Origin: Filosporella fistucella
Lineage: Eukaryota; Ascomycota; Leotiomycetes; Helotiales
Assembly (NCBI GenBank): GCA_030077755.1
Contig: JAQJZZ010000011.1
Location: 3,302,667 to 3,366,666 of the forward strand
Direction: 5' to 3'
DNA: 64,000 nt
Shown: positions 37,801 through 48,489 of the stretch, piece by piece
How positions within the stretch are numbered: position 1 is the first letter of the stretch
Layout of the letters: each line of letters begins with the position of its first letter
Notes under the pieces: generated by a model
Databases searched by the model: none
Seen by the model: only the letters and a program-made list of their open reading frames with translations
What the model was told of the DNA's origin: nothing
Position numbers and translations under genes: made by a program

Positions 37801-38935
37801 TTCCAGAGGATGGGTCATGAAAAGGGTCTACCTCAAACTATCTGCTAGTCTCCCTTGGCACCTAGGGACATCAAGAGAATTGATAGTCAGCAATCTTTAC
37901 CTAGAGATAGACTTCCAGAATCTGGATACTGAAGCACAGAAAACTGTGAGTCTTGTAGGTAACACCTCTTTTGGCAGCTCCAACGCCATAATCAATGCGA
38001 CGCTAGCACAGGATTCTCTCACCATCGCCATTGGTATTTCTGACGGAGCAGATATAACTACTGGAGCAGTGATCTCTCATTACATCGACAATTGGAACTC
38101 TTCAGCTCGAGTCCCTTCACTAGGAGCACCGGACTTTACCTTCGATACCGGACTACAAAATTATGGTAGCAAAGTTGTAGCTTCTGCATCAATACTTTTC
38201 GTGCCCGATGGGACAGGTTACAGTCCCAGCAGCCTAACAATCGCTGTGGGTACCGATTCTGGCTTTAGGTGGACTCTGATAGATACCTATTTGATCTTGA
38301 CCCAGCTTCGATTGACCCTCAATATGACGAACTTGGCCAACAATCCTATTCTCGACGCTCGTCTACAGGGGACTTTGGACTACCAGAATTCAAGCGGATC
38401 CAGGAACACATTGCCGCTGTTTATGGTGGCTACAAGCCGGCACCTTAATTGTCATATGTCATTGGAGACTTGCAATTTTCAGCAGATGGTATATGTGGCA
38501 ACAGCAGGCAAGTGGAATCTCTCTGGAAGTTGGATGAATATGCGTTCTCTCGACCTAGACTTGAATTGGTTCGACAAGCAAGGAACTTTTGTGGCAACTC
38601 TCCAGGATTGGACGTTCAATGGTACCTTGACTGGCAAAACTACCATTCTGGCTATGATCAATCCTCGACTCTCTTTAACAGTTTCAAAGGCGACTGTAAA
38701 CTTGAACGCAACCGGTCTAATCGCGGGAGAGGCAGTGGTGTTCGAAAAGCAGATTCCAATATCCTATCAGCTTCCAGATGGACCATTACGAATATTTGGA
38801 TATGATGTGAAGGAGATATACAAGATGTGTAAACGACTCAAGGAGCTGTATGATGATATTCAAAGGATCGTTGACATCATGAAAGATAGTAGGTTGTCCC
38901 CAGAATTTATTTCTTGGACGGAGCTGCCGGAATAG
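34808..38935 (+). CDS. Giant repeat beta-sandwich protein, 1318 aa, unknown function
   Basis: Predicted exons 34808-35039, 35088-37089 and 37213-38935. The first intron is GTAAGT..CCAG (48 bp). The second uses donor GTACGC and acceptor CCTAG (123 bp); its donor is the least certain splice site. The joined length is 3957 bp and the phases agree. The protein is rich in Ser, Thr, Leu, Val and Ile with alternating beta pattern. It contains at least five diverged copies of a module of roughly 170-200 residues with the signature 'x-W-x-I/L...L-x-L-x-x-L-x-L-x-I/V'. Examples: ASWAILPGFVLDSVSMLI (about residue 55), FDWVLIENVTLRNLAVSVD, SSWEIFPGLTLSSVQLTIFL, FRWTLIDTYLILTQLRLTL. Each is followed by a strand of form V-x-G-x-F/L. 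The C-terminus is helical (KEIYKMCKRLKELYDDIQRI). There is no signal peptide, membrane span or enzyme motif. I do not recognise the family. Next gene starts 111 bp downstream on the same strand. Confidence 0.75.
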
Positions 38936-39046
38936 ACAGGGATTGTGGGCTCTGTATATGCCGGCGCTCGAGGTTCAAAATCCCCCCATCATTTCCCAAG
39001 AAACCACCAGCCCTTTCATGAATCCAACTTGTTTCGTTGCTAATTC

Positions 39047-42000
39047 ATGGTCATAGTCGTGGACGCTGCCGAAGCAATCGGTGAAGCAGTAAGTCTTATA
39101 CGCCCTTCCTCAACATTTTGTGGGATAGGTTAAGCTAATCGTAAGCAGCTGGTCGACCTCGGCTATGCAGCTGGTCTGGTATGGGCAATCATCAAAGTCG
39201 CTTTCCCATCGTCTTCTGGTCATAGCGGCAGCAGCGGCAGCAACAGTAGCAGTAATAATAATAACAACAACAACGACGACGACGACGACAACAATAATTC
39301 AGGAAGTGGCGGTTCTGGCAGCGCGTTGGGAGGGGTTTCGATCGGACCGGCACTCCCCACAGGTACAAATTCCCCTTCCCTTTTGATTGTTGAAAATCTT
39401 GAGAGGCTAGCGGAGTCCATTTGAACTATTCCCCCCAGTCTATTTTCCGTTCTCTATTGAATGGGGCACTTGCTGATTGTTTGTAAGATCCTTGGGTAAT
39501 TGGGGGAAGCGGCATAGGTAACGGTATTGGGGCAGAGAGGGTTACTCTTCTTATCTATCCCAAACAGTCGAATGGCCTTCCATTAATAATTGATAGTTCA
39601 CGGTTGAGTGTCATCATCGCTGTCACATCAACCATCACATCCTTCGTAGCCATCGATAATGGAGGATACTCGGCGTCATATGTACGACCTGCAGTTCAAG
39701 GAGACTACGAAGTTCAAATAAAATATTCTACCTGGTATGATCGAATCAGAACATGCACAGTCACTACCACAGCTAGCCAAATTTCCAGCTCATCAAGGCT
39801 GGATATCTCACCAACTGCTTTGGCTGGAGTGGACAATTATGCAACTATCTGGCCATATGATCAAGACGGGAAACCTGTTCTGGGCAGAGGCTATAGTTTG
39901 CATAATGTCTTTACATTCGAGTTTACTCCAGCTCTGGATTTCAACTTTTACTATTACAATAATTGTGTTCAAGTCAAATTCCGGCCCGCAGTAGCTCAAT
40001 ACACAGTTTCCGCCTTTGTTGCTCCATCAGATCCATCATCTGCACCGCCTTCGCAACCATTGGTAAATTCTCCCACCTCAATCACTTGTCGTATTGGCCT
40101 AGACATCAGCAAATGCACCGTTTCTGGACCGGGAGTTTGCTCAGGACGAGCTGGAGTTGCCGTCAATTTCGAAGTTCACGTCAAGGATCAATTTGGAAAT
40201 CCTTTCGAGCCTTTGAGATGCGATGCAACATGTATTACTGCAGGTTCAAGTTTATCGCAAGTCTCCCTACTAAGTCAAGTTGCCGGCACATGTACGTTCA
40301 GCTATATTAGACCAATCGCAAGCACTTACAGCATCAACGTCACGGTGAATGGAATACAACTTCCACAATGTCCTTTCTCGATCCAATCGATTGATGGAGA
40401 TGTCACTTTTTCTACGACGAAGTCATACATGACTATACCCCCACCCTTCATTTCACAGAAAACATCAACAGGAACGATTACCTGCCTCGATTCGAGCTCG
40501 TCATTGTGGAGAAATGATACGGTGGCCGTCAATTTCATAGCAACCCTCATAAATCAAACTGTGCGAGTCCCAATTGTTCTCCAAGACCAGGGTGAAGGAA
40601 TAGTAGGATTCAATTTGTCTTTCCCAGTTGCTGGAGCATATCAGGTCGAGGTCAAATCGGCAACGAATGACACTCAGATTTTGAACAGTCCTATGACTCT
40701 GAATGTTGTACCCGCTCCCACACTATCGAGTTTCAGACTGTTTGGTGCAGGCCTCAATTTGACTGGTTCTGGAAGTCGAGTTTTCAATGACCTAAGATAT
40801 TTTGATATCTTACCTCTTGATCAATACGACAACGTTCTTAGAAATGGAGCACCATCACCAACGGATATTAGCATCCAGATGAGATATGCATTGAATCTAA
40901 GAGTGGCTCAGCAGTCGACTGGTTATCGATTGTCATTCAACGAAAGCAATGCCATTACAGACGATGTATGCCGTCTCAGCCTATCACCGCAATCAGGTTC
41001 ATTATCGCGAAGAATAGAACTTCCGGGAAGCCCTTACTTATTACGCCGTGTCGGTGTGATATCAGATTCAGTTGTTTCTTGGAGGTCTCACATTTTGAAC
41101 GATATTTCCACAGTCCTGGTTTGGACTATAGACTCCAACAACTTTCCACTGACGATCGGAGGAGCAACTGTGGCTGTTTCATCGACAGGCACAGATCCTG
41201 CTCAATGGCCGTTTTATCTTCTCAGCATAGAAGACCTACAGAATGGATGTTACAAGATTACCTACATTCCTCAGGCTCTGAACATGTCAATTTCGATCAC
41301 GGTCAACGACAGACCATCCAGAGGCTCGCCATTTCAGCTACCTACCTCAGCCCTCAGTACATACAGTAATGATAGTGCTGGTTCTCTCACCTACTCCGGA
41401 CCTTCCACCATTCTGACTGTCACAGCTCTTTCTGCCGGTCAACCATATGATGATAGCGCTGTCGTCAAAGAAGCAGTTTTGTATTCGATTGATCCAGGCG
41501 ACACCAATTTAGTTCCTGTCAGCGTCACCAGCGTTTCTGGTATGGTTGGAAAAACAGCCTTCGCCATCACAAGTCCTCCAGGATCAAGCTCGGGAGACTA
41601 TAGATTGAGGATCACTGCAAACTTTGTTCCAATTGACGGCTCTCCATTTGCCGTTATCATTCCAGTTCCTCCTCCCCCTCCTCCACCACCAGTCAATTTA
41701 GTGCCTTCAGTCACTGGACTGAATTGGTTCGGCATATGTTCTGAGCAACTGTTGAACTCATTTACAGTTATCACAAGTCCACCATCCATGATGTCGACAG
41801 CCGACTTTCAATACACGCTCATTGATCAACCAGTGTCCCGACTGAGGGTACGTCTTGAAGCGCAGGGTACAACTTTGCGTGTTTTCTTCGCACTTGGTAT
41901 GGCTGGCACCTACCAGGTCACCATGAAGTATAAAGGTATTGATATTGAACCACCAGTCAATATCCCATCACCAGCGGGCAGTCCGAATTACTGGCAGATA

Positions 42001-43240
42001 ACAGCCATAGACCAGAATAGAGTTTTGACTGAGTATGTGCCTGGTCAGCCGGAATTAGGATGGTATTCGGCTGCGTCTCCAGAAGTTCCCATTGTGACGG
42101 AGGCTTCGCAGAGCATGGTCACAGTTTCTAAAGCATCTCCTACTTCGGGTTCAAGCAGTTGGGCATGGTTTTATTGGACGATGCCTGTTTGTAACATGTC
42201 TGGGGGTTTCATTCTAGGGTACAAAATGCGTTGGAATACACTTTCTGCTACGAACGAAGCTGTCATCTATTGCCCAGCAGCCGTTCAAGCTCAATTTCCC
42301 GCACCTACCGAGGATCCCACAATTCGGTACGACTCCACTAATAGTAATCAGCCGGTGTATTGGACTTCGCAAGTCGAGTCTTCTTGGGTCAATCAATCTC
42401 CATCCGCGATCAGAGCAGATGGAACTTGGCATTATATATTATATCATCAAAGTAACAGCACCCTGACAGTCTACGAAGATGGTTTAAAAGTGTTTCAACG
42501 CGCCAATCCTGGTACGCGTCCTATTGCGGACGAGAAATTTGGTTGTCTCGTCATAACTGCTGGAATTTTCGATATCGATGTCATGGACCCTGTGACCTCT
42601 CCGTACCAATATCGCATGGACGTTCCGACGACTGGGCCAAGGGAGATCATCTTCAATATTGCGAACGAAGCTATCAATGACACTCTCTTGACAAGTGTGA
42701 TGGAGGGCGGGATCGAAATGAGATACATAAATCCTTCGTTGATGATTTTCACGGAGGAGCAGTAAGCAACCATGAATCTTGACTCAGCTATAAATGCTAA
42801 TGCTTCCCAGATCTAATACCCCTTGTCAAGCCACTCTCTCATTTGCACAGCCTCTTGGTTCAGTTTTTGCAGTCCAATATATGTTCCAGGTACTTAATGC
42901 TGGATCAAATTCCGAGATCGAGCTCGCAAACTCTGTAACTTGGAGGCTACAAGGCGGGCAAGCGCAATGGGCTTTCAAAACAGCTACAGGGTGGGACGTA
43001 ATGAGCAATTCAACCTCAGTCAATGTCGGTAATCAGATAGTGACAGTCTTGATTGTTGCTAGTCCCAGCAACATCTCGCTGTATGAAGATGGAGTCTGGA
43101 AGTTTGACTTTGCTATCTCAGCCGAGCGCCAACGCTCTAGAGCACCATGTAATGCTGGAATCAGGGTGAGAAATATCGGTATCCCTTCTATTCTGGTGGA
43201 ATTTGCCTGTATGAGAGTCATTCAAGGATCGAGCGGTTGA
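39047..43240 (+). CDS. Filamin-type repeat and LamG-like protein, 1319 aa
   Basis: Predicted exons 39047-39088, 39149-39362, 39488-42761 and 42811-43240. All introns are GT..AG, the phases fit, and the joined length is 3960 bp. Residues about 17-34 (LGYAAGLVWAIIKVAF) form a hydrophobic segment that could be a signal anchor. A Ser/Asn/Asp/Gly low-complexity linker (about 38-70) follows. From about residue 285 there are filamin-like immunoglobulin modules: CTVSGPGVCSGRAGVAVNFE, KDQFGNP, then TYSINVTVNG and CPFSI, the usual pattern of filamin/ABP280 repeats. Further diverged modules follow (YFDILPLDQYDNVL; GCYKITYIPQAL). A run of eight prolines sits near residue 810. Two concanavalin/LamG-like modules form the C-terminus (about 974-1124 and 1180-1319), both with a 'LTVYEDGLKVF / ISLYEDGVWKF' strand pair. 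This suggests a structural or adhesive protein, perhaps at the cell surface. It is apparently intact and not RIP-mutated. Confidence 0.78.
39224..39297 (+). repeat. Trinucleotide microsatellite inside the filamin-type gene
   Basis: AGC/AAT/AAC/GAC codon runs that translate to poly-Ser, poly-Asn and poly-Asp in exon 2. Length changes here would alter the linker without shifting the frame. Confidence 0.85.
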
Positions 43241-43519
43241 AAGCCAGATGGTGTTGTTGAAATGTCGCTCTATTATAGGCAACGAATGAGTGAATTAGGA
43301 AAGAAGGATATTTTTGAAGTATCCTACTTCTTATGGGAGGGCCCTTTTAACGGTTAAAAGGAGTTCTCGGACCTAGTTGTGGTCTAGGCCAACCCTAACG
43401 AATCCCTGCTTCCTTTATTAAAGGTTCCTTTATAAAAGGAGTTTAAGGAAAACCTTAGTAAGTTTATTCTTTAGTCTATAAACTATCTTTCACTATACTT
43501 TATCCATTAATTGCCCTTT
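43241..43519. promoter_or_regulatory. Intergenic region and probable TLH promoter
   Basis: Composition turns AT-rich here. A near-perfect palindrome CCTTTTAACGGTTAAAAGG lies at 43343-43361. The ATG of a TLH gene start follows at 43520, so this stretch would be its promoter. Confidence 0.4.
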
Positions 43520-43759
43520 ATGGACTTGGAATATAACCCAGAATACCAAGTATTAGTGTATAAACCTTGCTAAACCTATATTAGGCCTAATCGCAAGAGT
43601 ATTAAGAAACACCTATAAAGTTAACCGCATCGCTTAATAGGCCAAACCTTAAAAAGCCATCTAGAATATGCTAATGCTTTGGTTTTACGTTTGCTAAAAA
43701 GTTTCTAAAAGAAAAAGCCTTCGGGGAGGGTGCTAGCTATTAAGCATTTCAAGCTTTAA
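43520..43759 (+). pseudogene. 5' start of a TLH-type RecQ gene, interrupted by an LTR element
   Basis: From ATG 43520 it reads LEYNPEYQVLVYKPC, then TCIRPN, SIKKHL, and LIGQTLKSHLEYANAL. This parallels the N-terminus at 59134 (IYNPLYQVIVCKRC, TCVIPS, SIERHL, LLGQVLKTHLAYI). It is the Cys/His-rich N-terminal domain (DUF3505-like) that precedes RecQ helicase domains in fungal telomere-linked helicases. One Cys is Tyr and several Gln codons are stops. The LTR at 43760 cuts it after about 80 codons. Confidence 0.7.
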
Positions 43760-43955
43760 TGTCAGGTATATAATTGGAATTATAGTTTCACATGACCTCG
43801 ATTATTCGGTTATATTCGGCAATTTATAGGAACCCCTTAAGCACCCCTTAAATAGTCTAATTCTAGCATTCTAAAAGGCTAGAGTTTAGTCTCATATTAG
43901 AATATAACTTATTTTACTCGTTAAATTGCTTCTTATTTATACGTTTCATATTCTA
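43760..43955 (+). repeat. LTR-like repeat, right of the gene island (5' LTR)
   Basis: Colinear with 26883-27081 (TGTCAGG..., TCACATGACCTCG, TTATTCGGTTATATT). It is more heavily RIP-mutated. It is followed at once by a gag frame, so here it is a 5' LTR. Its right border is uncertain by a few bases. Confidence 0.72.
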
Positions 43956-43979
43956 AATTCTCTGCCTTTAAGGACGGGA

Positions 43980-46025
43980 ATATGATTTATTAACCTTTTA
44001 ATTACCGACACTATATTTGCCAATAACCCTATTATTACTAGCGTCGCTACGCGTGCCACTAATATTATAACTCGCCGATAAGCCTCTTTTTAAATTATTA
44101 GGAACCATAATAGCGAATCGTTTAGGACGATTATTATAAAGGTCCTTAGGACCGCTATTAAGGAAGATGAAACATTTAATAAATATATTAATAGGATTAA
44201 GTCCTAGGTTATTAATATAGCGGATAAAGGCTATTAGCCCGAGTAAGAGCAGGAAGACGTGGAAATGACTAGTGCCCTTTTAGGGGTTTCCTAAAAGCCC
44301 TCTTATATTCCTATCCCTATTCCTATATCCATTTTCCGAGAATATTATAAAAAGGACATAGCTCGACTTAATGCATTATATGCTTAGAAAATTATAATTA
44401 ATAAACTAAAGCAGGCTATTAAACGCCTTAAAGAAAGTGCTAACCGTGATAGGCAAGTATATAAAGCTATTATCTTTAATAAAGGATTTATACCTCGAGG
44501 TCGGTCACATATTAGGTTTATAAACCCTAAGGATAACCTTATAAGTGGTCGAGTAAGCCCTAATAATACTTTATTTATTGCTTATATATATTATCCTATT
44601 ATAAAAACAGGCGCTAATTACGGCCCTATAATGCAATTGCCTATGCATATCCGTGATTTATATGCTAAGAATAGTGGTTTTAAGCCTCTTATAAGTGATT
44701 GCATATAGCCGTAAACGGATTAGGAGCGAGGAGTAAACCTCTCCTTTAAAATAAAGAAGAAGGCAATCTTCCCACCTTTTTATAAAGGCAAGAATCCTAA
44801 GGAATATTAGGCCTTTTTTAATGCCTTTGAGCTGGTCTTTAATAATTAGCCGAGTTTATATAACTCTTATAAGGAACATATAAATATTATAGTTTAAAGG
44901 TTTAAGATGGGTTACCCACTTATAAAGCATTAGTCCATTCTTAATAATAAATGTTAAGATCGCTAAGGCTTTTTAATAGCCTAGGATAACTTTAAATACT
45001 AAAGTTTAAATATTATATAAAGTAATAGAGAGCATAGTGCTAAAGCCTATGGAAAATTATAAGGGCTAAAATAAAGGCCTAATGAGATTATCGTGCAATT
45101 AATTAAAAGGATAGAGTTATTAAAGCAAAACCTCTCCGGAAATTGAGAGGAGTCTAAAAGAGTAGTTACCCTTAAGCTTGCCCTCACAAATGAAACATTA
45201 ATTAAAAAAATGCAAATTGTGATTATAAATATAATACCGGATACCGTCCTTAGCTAATAAATAGCCGCTTAAAAGGCTAAGATCTTGGTAAAAAGAATAA
45301 ATAGTGCTATAAGCTAAAATAAGCATAAGCATAAGGATAGCGATGAGTCCAAAAAAAGACGTGGTTATAAGGGCAAGAAGCTTAAGAGGAACTCTTTAAG
45401 AGCCTCTTAATAGCCTTAATAAGATTATAACCGTCGGAAAAGGAACGCTTCTTTCGCCTTATTAAGCAATTCTATAAGCACATCTTATAGCGACTAGAAG
45501 CTTCTCTTTAAGGTAACCTGCTATTTATATAAATAAAAGGGCTACCTTGCGAGTAGCCCTATTTGCCTAAATAGAGCTAAATAGGTAAAAGCTAACCTAG
45601 AGAAAGCAAAATTGTAAGAGGCTAAACGGAACCTCCGAGCTACTAAAAGGCTAGCTGCTATTAAAAGAGAAAATTCCTTAGGGAATTTGGGAAAAGCTCC
45701 TACTAAGTCTTAAGCGCCAAAGGGCCTAATAGCAAATCACATAAGCATTTAATAGTTATTATTAAGTTATTATAAACCGCAATAAGGGCTAAAGGTACCC
45801 TGGAGGCACTCGCTAATACGGGTGCAAATAATTCCTTTATTAATATTTATAAAGCTTAAAGGTTAGGAATAGTGCCTTTGGCCCATTATAATATCTAGTT
45901 TGGCATAGTGGGTAAAGGTAATTTTCAGGTAATCAAAGCCTATAATATAATTATTAAGGCAAGGGACTCCTAAGGAACCACTAAGGAGTTTAAAATAAGG
46001 CTTTAACGGTTATTCCCGACAAAGT
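43980..46025 (+). pseudogene. Truncated LTR retroelement: gag, zinc knuckle, protease
   Basis: Plus frames show a long gag with RPRGRSHIRFINPKDNL-like segments and the pattern AFFNAFELVFNN...YNSYKEHINIIVQRF. A degenerate zinc knuckle is at 45519-45566 (C-Y-L-Y...G-Y-L). The retropepsin is at 45790-46000 (N-T-G-A-N-N-S-F-I at 45815-45841, with the catalytic Asp codon now Asn). Reverse transcriptase, integrase and the 3' LTR are missing: the frame ends at a hairpin at about 46030-46115, which marks the truncation. Confidence 0.65.
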
Positions 46026-46040
46026 TTTGCTTGGGAGGTA

Positions 46041-46114
46041 GGGAGGTCCCAAGTTTATAGGAGGGAGGTCCCATATATGAATCCGATCATATAAGCTCAT
46101 ATATGGGACCTCCC
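46041..46114. repeat. Perfect 18-bp inverted repeat (hairpin) at a breakpoint
   Basis: GGGAGGTCCCATATATGA at 46063-46080 is the exact reverse complement of 46097-46114, with a 16-base spacer. A third partial arm GGGAGGTCCC lies at 46041-46050 in direct orientation. The perfect match contrasts with the damaged surroundings. It could be a small inverted-repeat transposon end or a recombination scar. Confidence 0.7.
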
Positions 46115-46270
46115 TGAAGTATCCTTTATATTAGGGCTAGAAGCCTACTTTTTTCTTTATTTAATAGCCCTAAATCTAAGCTATAAAATAAGTCTTTAAG
46201 TAAGATTTTATATTAAGAATTGATTTAAATATTAAATAAAATACTTAAAGTATTTTTACTTTCAATTTGG

Positions 46271-46318
46271 CCCGGCTAGACCTCGGCTACGCTAGGCGAA
46301 ACCTCGGCTTAACCGAGG
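46271..46318. repeat. GC-rich inverted-repeat islet
   Basis: CCTCGGCTACGCTAGGCG followed by CCTCGGCTTAACCGAGG. The last unit folds on itself (CCTCGG/CCGAGG). Surrounded by very AT-rich DNA without genes. Confidence 0.5.
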
Positions 46319-46592
46319 AACACCAAAATTTAAAAGTAAGTAAAATGCCTTTTTTATAACACATAAATAATAACGTTTATTAAATGAAAATATAATATAT
46401 AATATTGAATATTAAAAGCATTTAAAAATAATTTAATAAAAATATAATTTATTAAATTAAAGATTAATTAATTAAAAATTAAATAAAAAGATATTAAATA
46501 AAAGATATAATATTAAAGGCATAATATTATTTATATTATTACTTATATTAATATTTAAATTATTATTAAAATTATTATTTAAAGTATTAATT

Positions 46593-46730
46593 AAAGTATT
46601 ACTTATATTATTACTTATATTATTACTTATATTATTACTTATATTATTACTTATATTATTACTTATATTATTACTTATAATATTATTTATATTTTTACTT
46701 ATATTAATATTTACTTATATTTTAATTTTA
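46593..46730. repeat. 12-bp tandem repeat (ATTACTTATATT)n
   Basis: About eight near-perfect copies, flanked by degenerate ones, then an 18-base A run at 46733-46750. Non-coding. Confidence 0.85.
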
Positions 46731-46960
46731 AGAAAAAAAAAAAAAAAAAAGGGATAGTTATACGGTCTAATTAAATCTTTTATTATTGCCAATTACTTAA
46801 AACACATAACTAAGTCTTTTCGGTCTTATTATTACCTAATAAGTGCTAGTTTCCTAGCCTTTTCGCCAATAATCCTTACTAATAAGTACTTAGTTACTAT
46901 TAGACCATAGGCGTAATACTTGCCGAAACTTGTACGATTTTCACCTAACCTATAAGAAAG

Positions 46961-47052
46961 GAGCCCCTTTTCCCAAGTGAACCCGGGTTCTTAATATCCT
47001 AATTGCTTAGGAATTAGTCAAATAGCGCGGATTATACCGCTAAGCTAAATAA
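46961..47052 (-). pseudogene. tRNA-like remnant
   Basis: On the minus strand TTAGCTTAGCGGTATAAT resembles an RNA polymerase III A box and D-arm. About 40 bases later ACCCGGGTTCACTTGGG resembles a B box and T-arm (GGTTC). The middle could hold an anticodon arm with an intron-like insert (TTCCTAAGCAATTAGGA). The acceptor stem is not paired (AATTATT against GGGGCTCC), so it is a decayed tRNA gene or tRNA-derived repeat. The anticodon is not assigned. Confidence 0.35.
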
Positions 47053-47126
47053 TTTAATTAATATATTACTCGTTATTAAGATATATACTTAAAGTAAAGT
47101 GGAAATTTTTAATTTAAAAATTCATT

Positions 47127-47127
<1 letters not shown>

Positions 47128-47161
<34 letters not shown>

Positions 47162-47162
47162 G
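47128..47162. repeat. (TA)n simple repeat
   Basis: About 13 TA units, then degenerate. Confidence 0.85.
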
Positions 47163-48480
47163 TCTTATAGCTTATTATTATTATATTATTATTTTTTATA
47201 TTATTCTTATTATATAAGGAGCTAAAGTTTTTATAAAAAGCAAGCTATAATATATATAGGGCTCCTTTAAATTAAAGTTAAAAGTATAAAACACTCTCGA
47301 TATTAAAGGAACTTAATTCTTAAAAATAATCTATAAATATTTTTAAATTCTTTATCCCTTAAATTACCTTAAACCATATTAAAAGGAATTTTATAAGCTA
47401 AGAAAGTCCTTATTTATTAATGTCCAGGTTGCGGGCGGCGGCCGGCTAAGTGAAGCGGCCACGCCTCGCCCCCGCGATCCTCAATGGCGACCGTGATAGA
47501 GATAAATTAATTTAGGGCCAAATCAGGTGCTAATCGGATGCAAATAGGCTAGGAATTAATCGCGCATTGCATGCCCTTTATTCCTTATCTTTATCTTAAT
47601 TATAACTTCTCTAATTTCATTTTAATAAGGACCTAGGCTTATTACGTGGTATTATATAATATTATATTAAGCTTAGTCATAAAGCATTACCTGATTTAAT
47701 AATATATAATATCACATGATATTTAATCCTATTTACCTTAAAATAATTTTATTACCACGATTATTACTTATCCCGATATTAATTACTTTTCCCTTAAATA
47801 AATATTACTTATGCCATATTTCTTCCCTAAGCCCCTCTTAAATTACTATTATATTACTAGCGGTTAACATGCTATTAAAGCTATCGCCGTGAGAGAGAAA
47901 GCGCCGAGCTATTAAGCGAACCTATTAGTGGTAATAAAGAATCGCAAACCGCGGCTAATAGCCTATTTCACCAAGCTCCTTTATTCCTGCTATATTCCTT
48001 AAGCCATTAAGCCAAAATATAATAGCATCTTCCTCATTTACCATAGCTCTTCTAAGCGGCACTAAATCCATATCTCTAATACTTAATACTTAATATTAGG
48101 TGAATTGCGATATCTTATACCCTTAATATCTTTAGGCATTTAGCTTACTTAATATATAGAGTTAAGTCCCTCAAGTAATAGGACACTATAGTTTATTAAG
48201 GTTAGGATTACCATTTAGGCCGTTATAAGTAAATAATAATCTGAGTCTTAATAACCATTAAATAAACCTTAAGTAAACCTTAATTCCCCTTCTTATAATT
48301 CCTTATCCGGCTTTATTATTAAAGCCTAAAGAAATATACTTTCCTCTTAAGTCGCTTATCCCTCCCTTTATCCGTGAAAATAATAAGCTAAATAAAAGCT
48401 ATTCTAGCCCCCGATTCCCAAGTAATAACTCATAATCACGTAGCCCTTTATTATCTCATTATTTTAAGCAAATATATGGG
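47163..48480. other. Gene-free AT-rich stretch with a GC islet
   Basis: No open frame. At 47428-47500 lies an abrupt GC-rich block (GCGGGCGGCGGCCGGC and CCTCGCCCCCGCG) almost free of CpA, the preferred RIP target. This may explain its survival. Its origin is not known. Confidence 0.5.
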
Positions 48481-48489
48481 CTATTAAAT

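Noticed and set aside
35095..38661. Several minus-strand and out-of-frame ORFs of 60-146 codons across the two giant genes
   Set aside because: They lie antisense to, or in alternative frames of, long spliced plus-strand coding sequence and show no motifs; they are shadows.
46593..46730. CRISPR-like array
   Set aside because: The 12-bp units are a simple tandem repeat without spacers, and the sequence is fungal.
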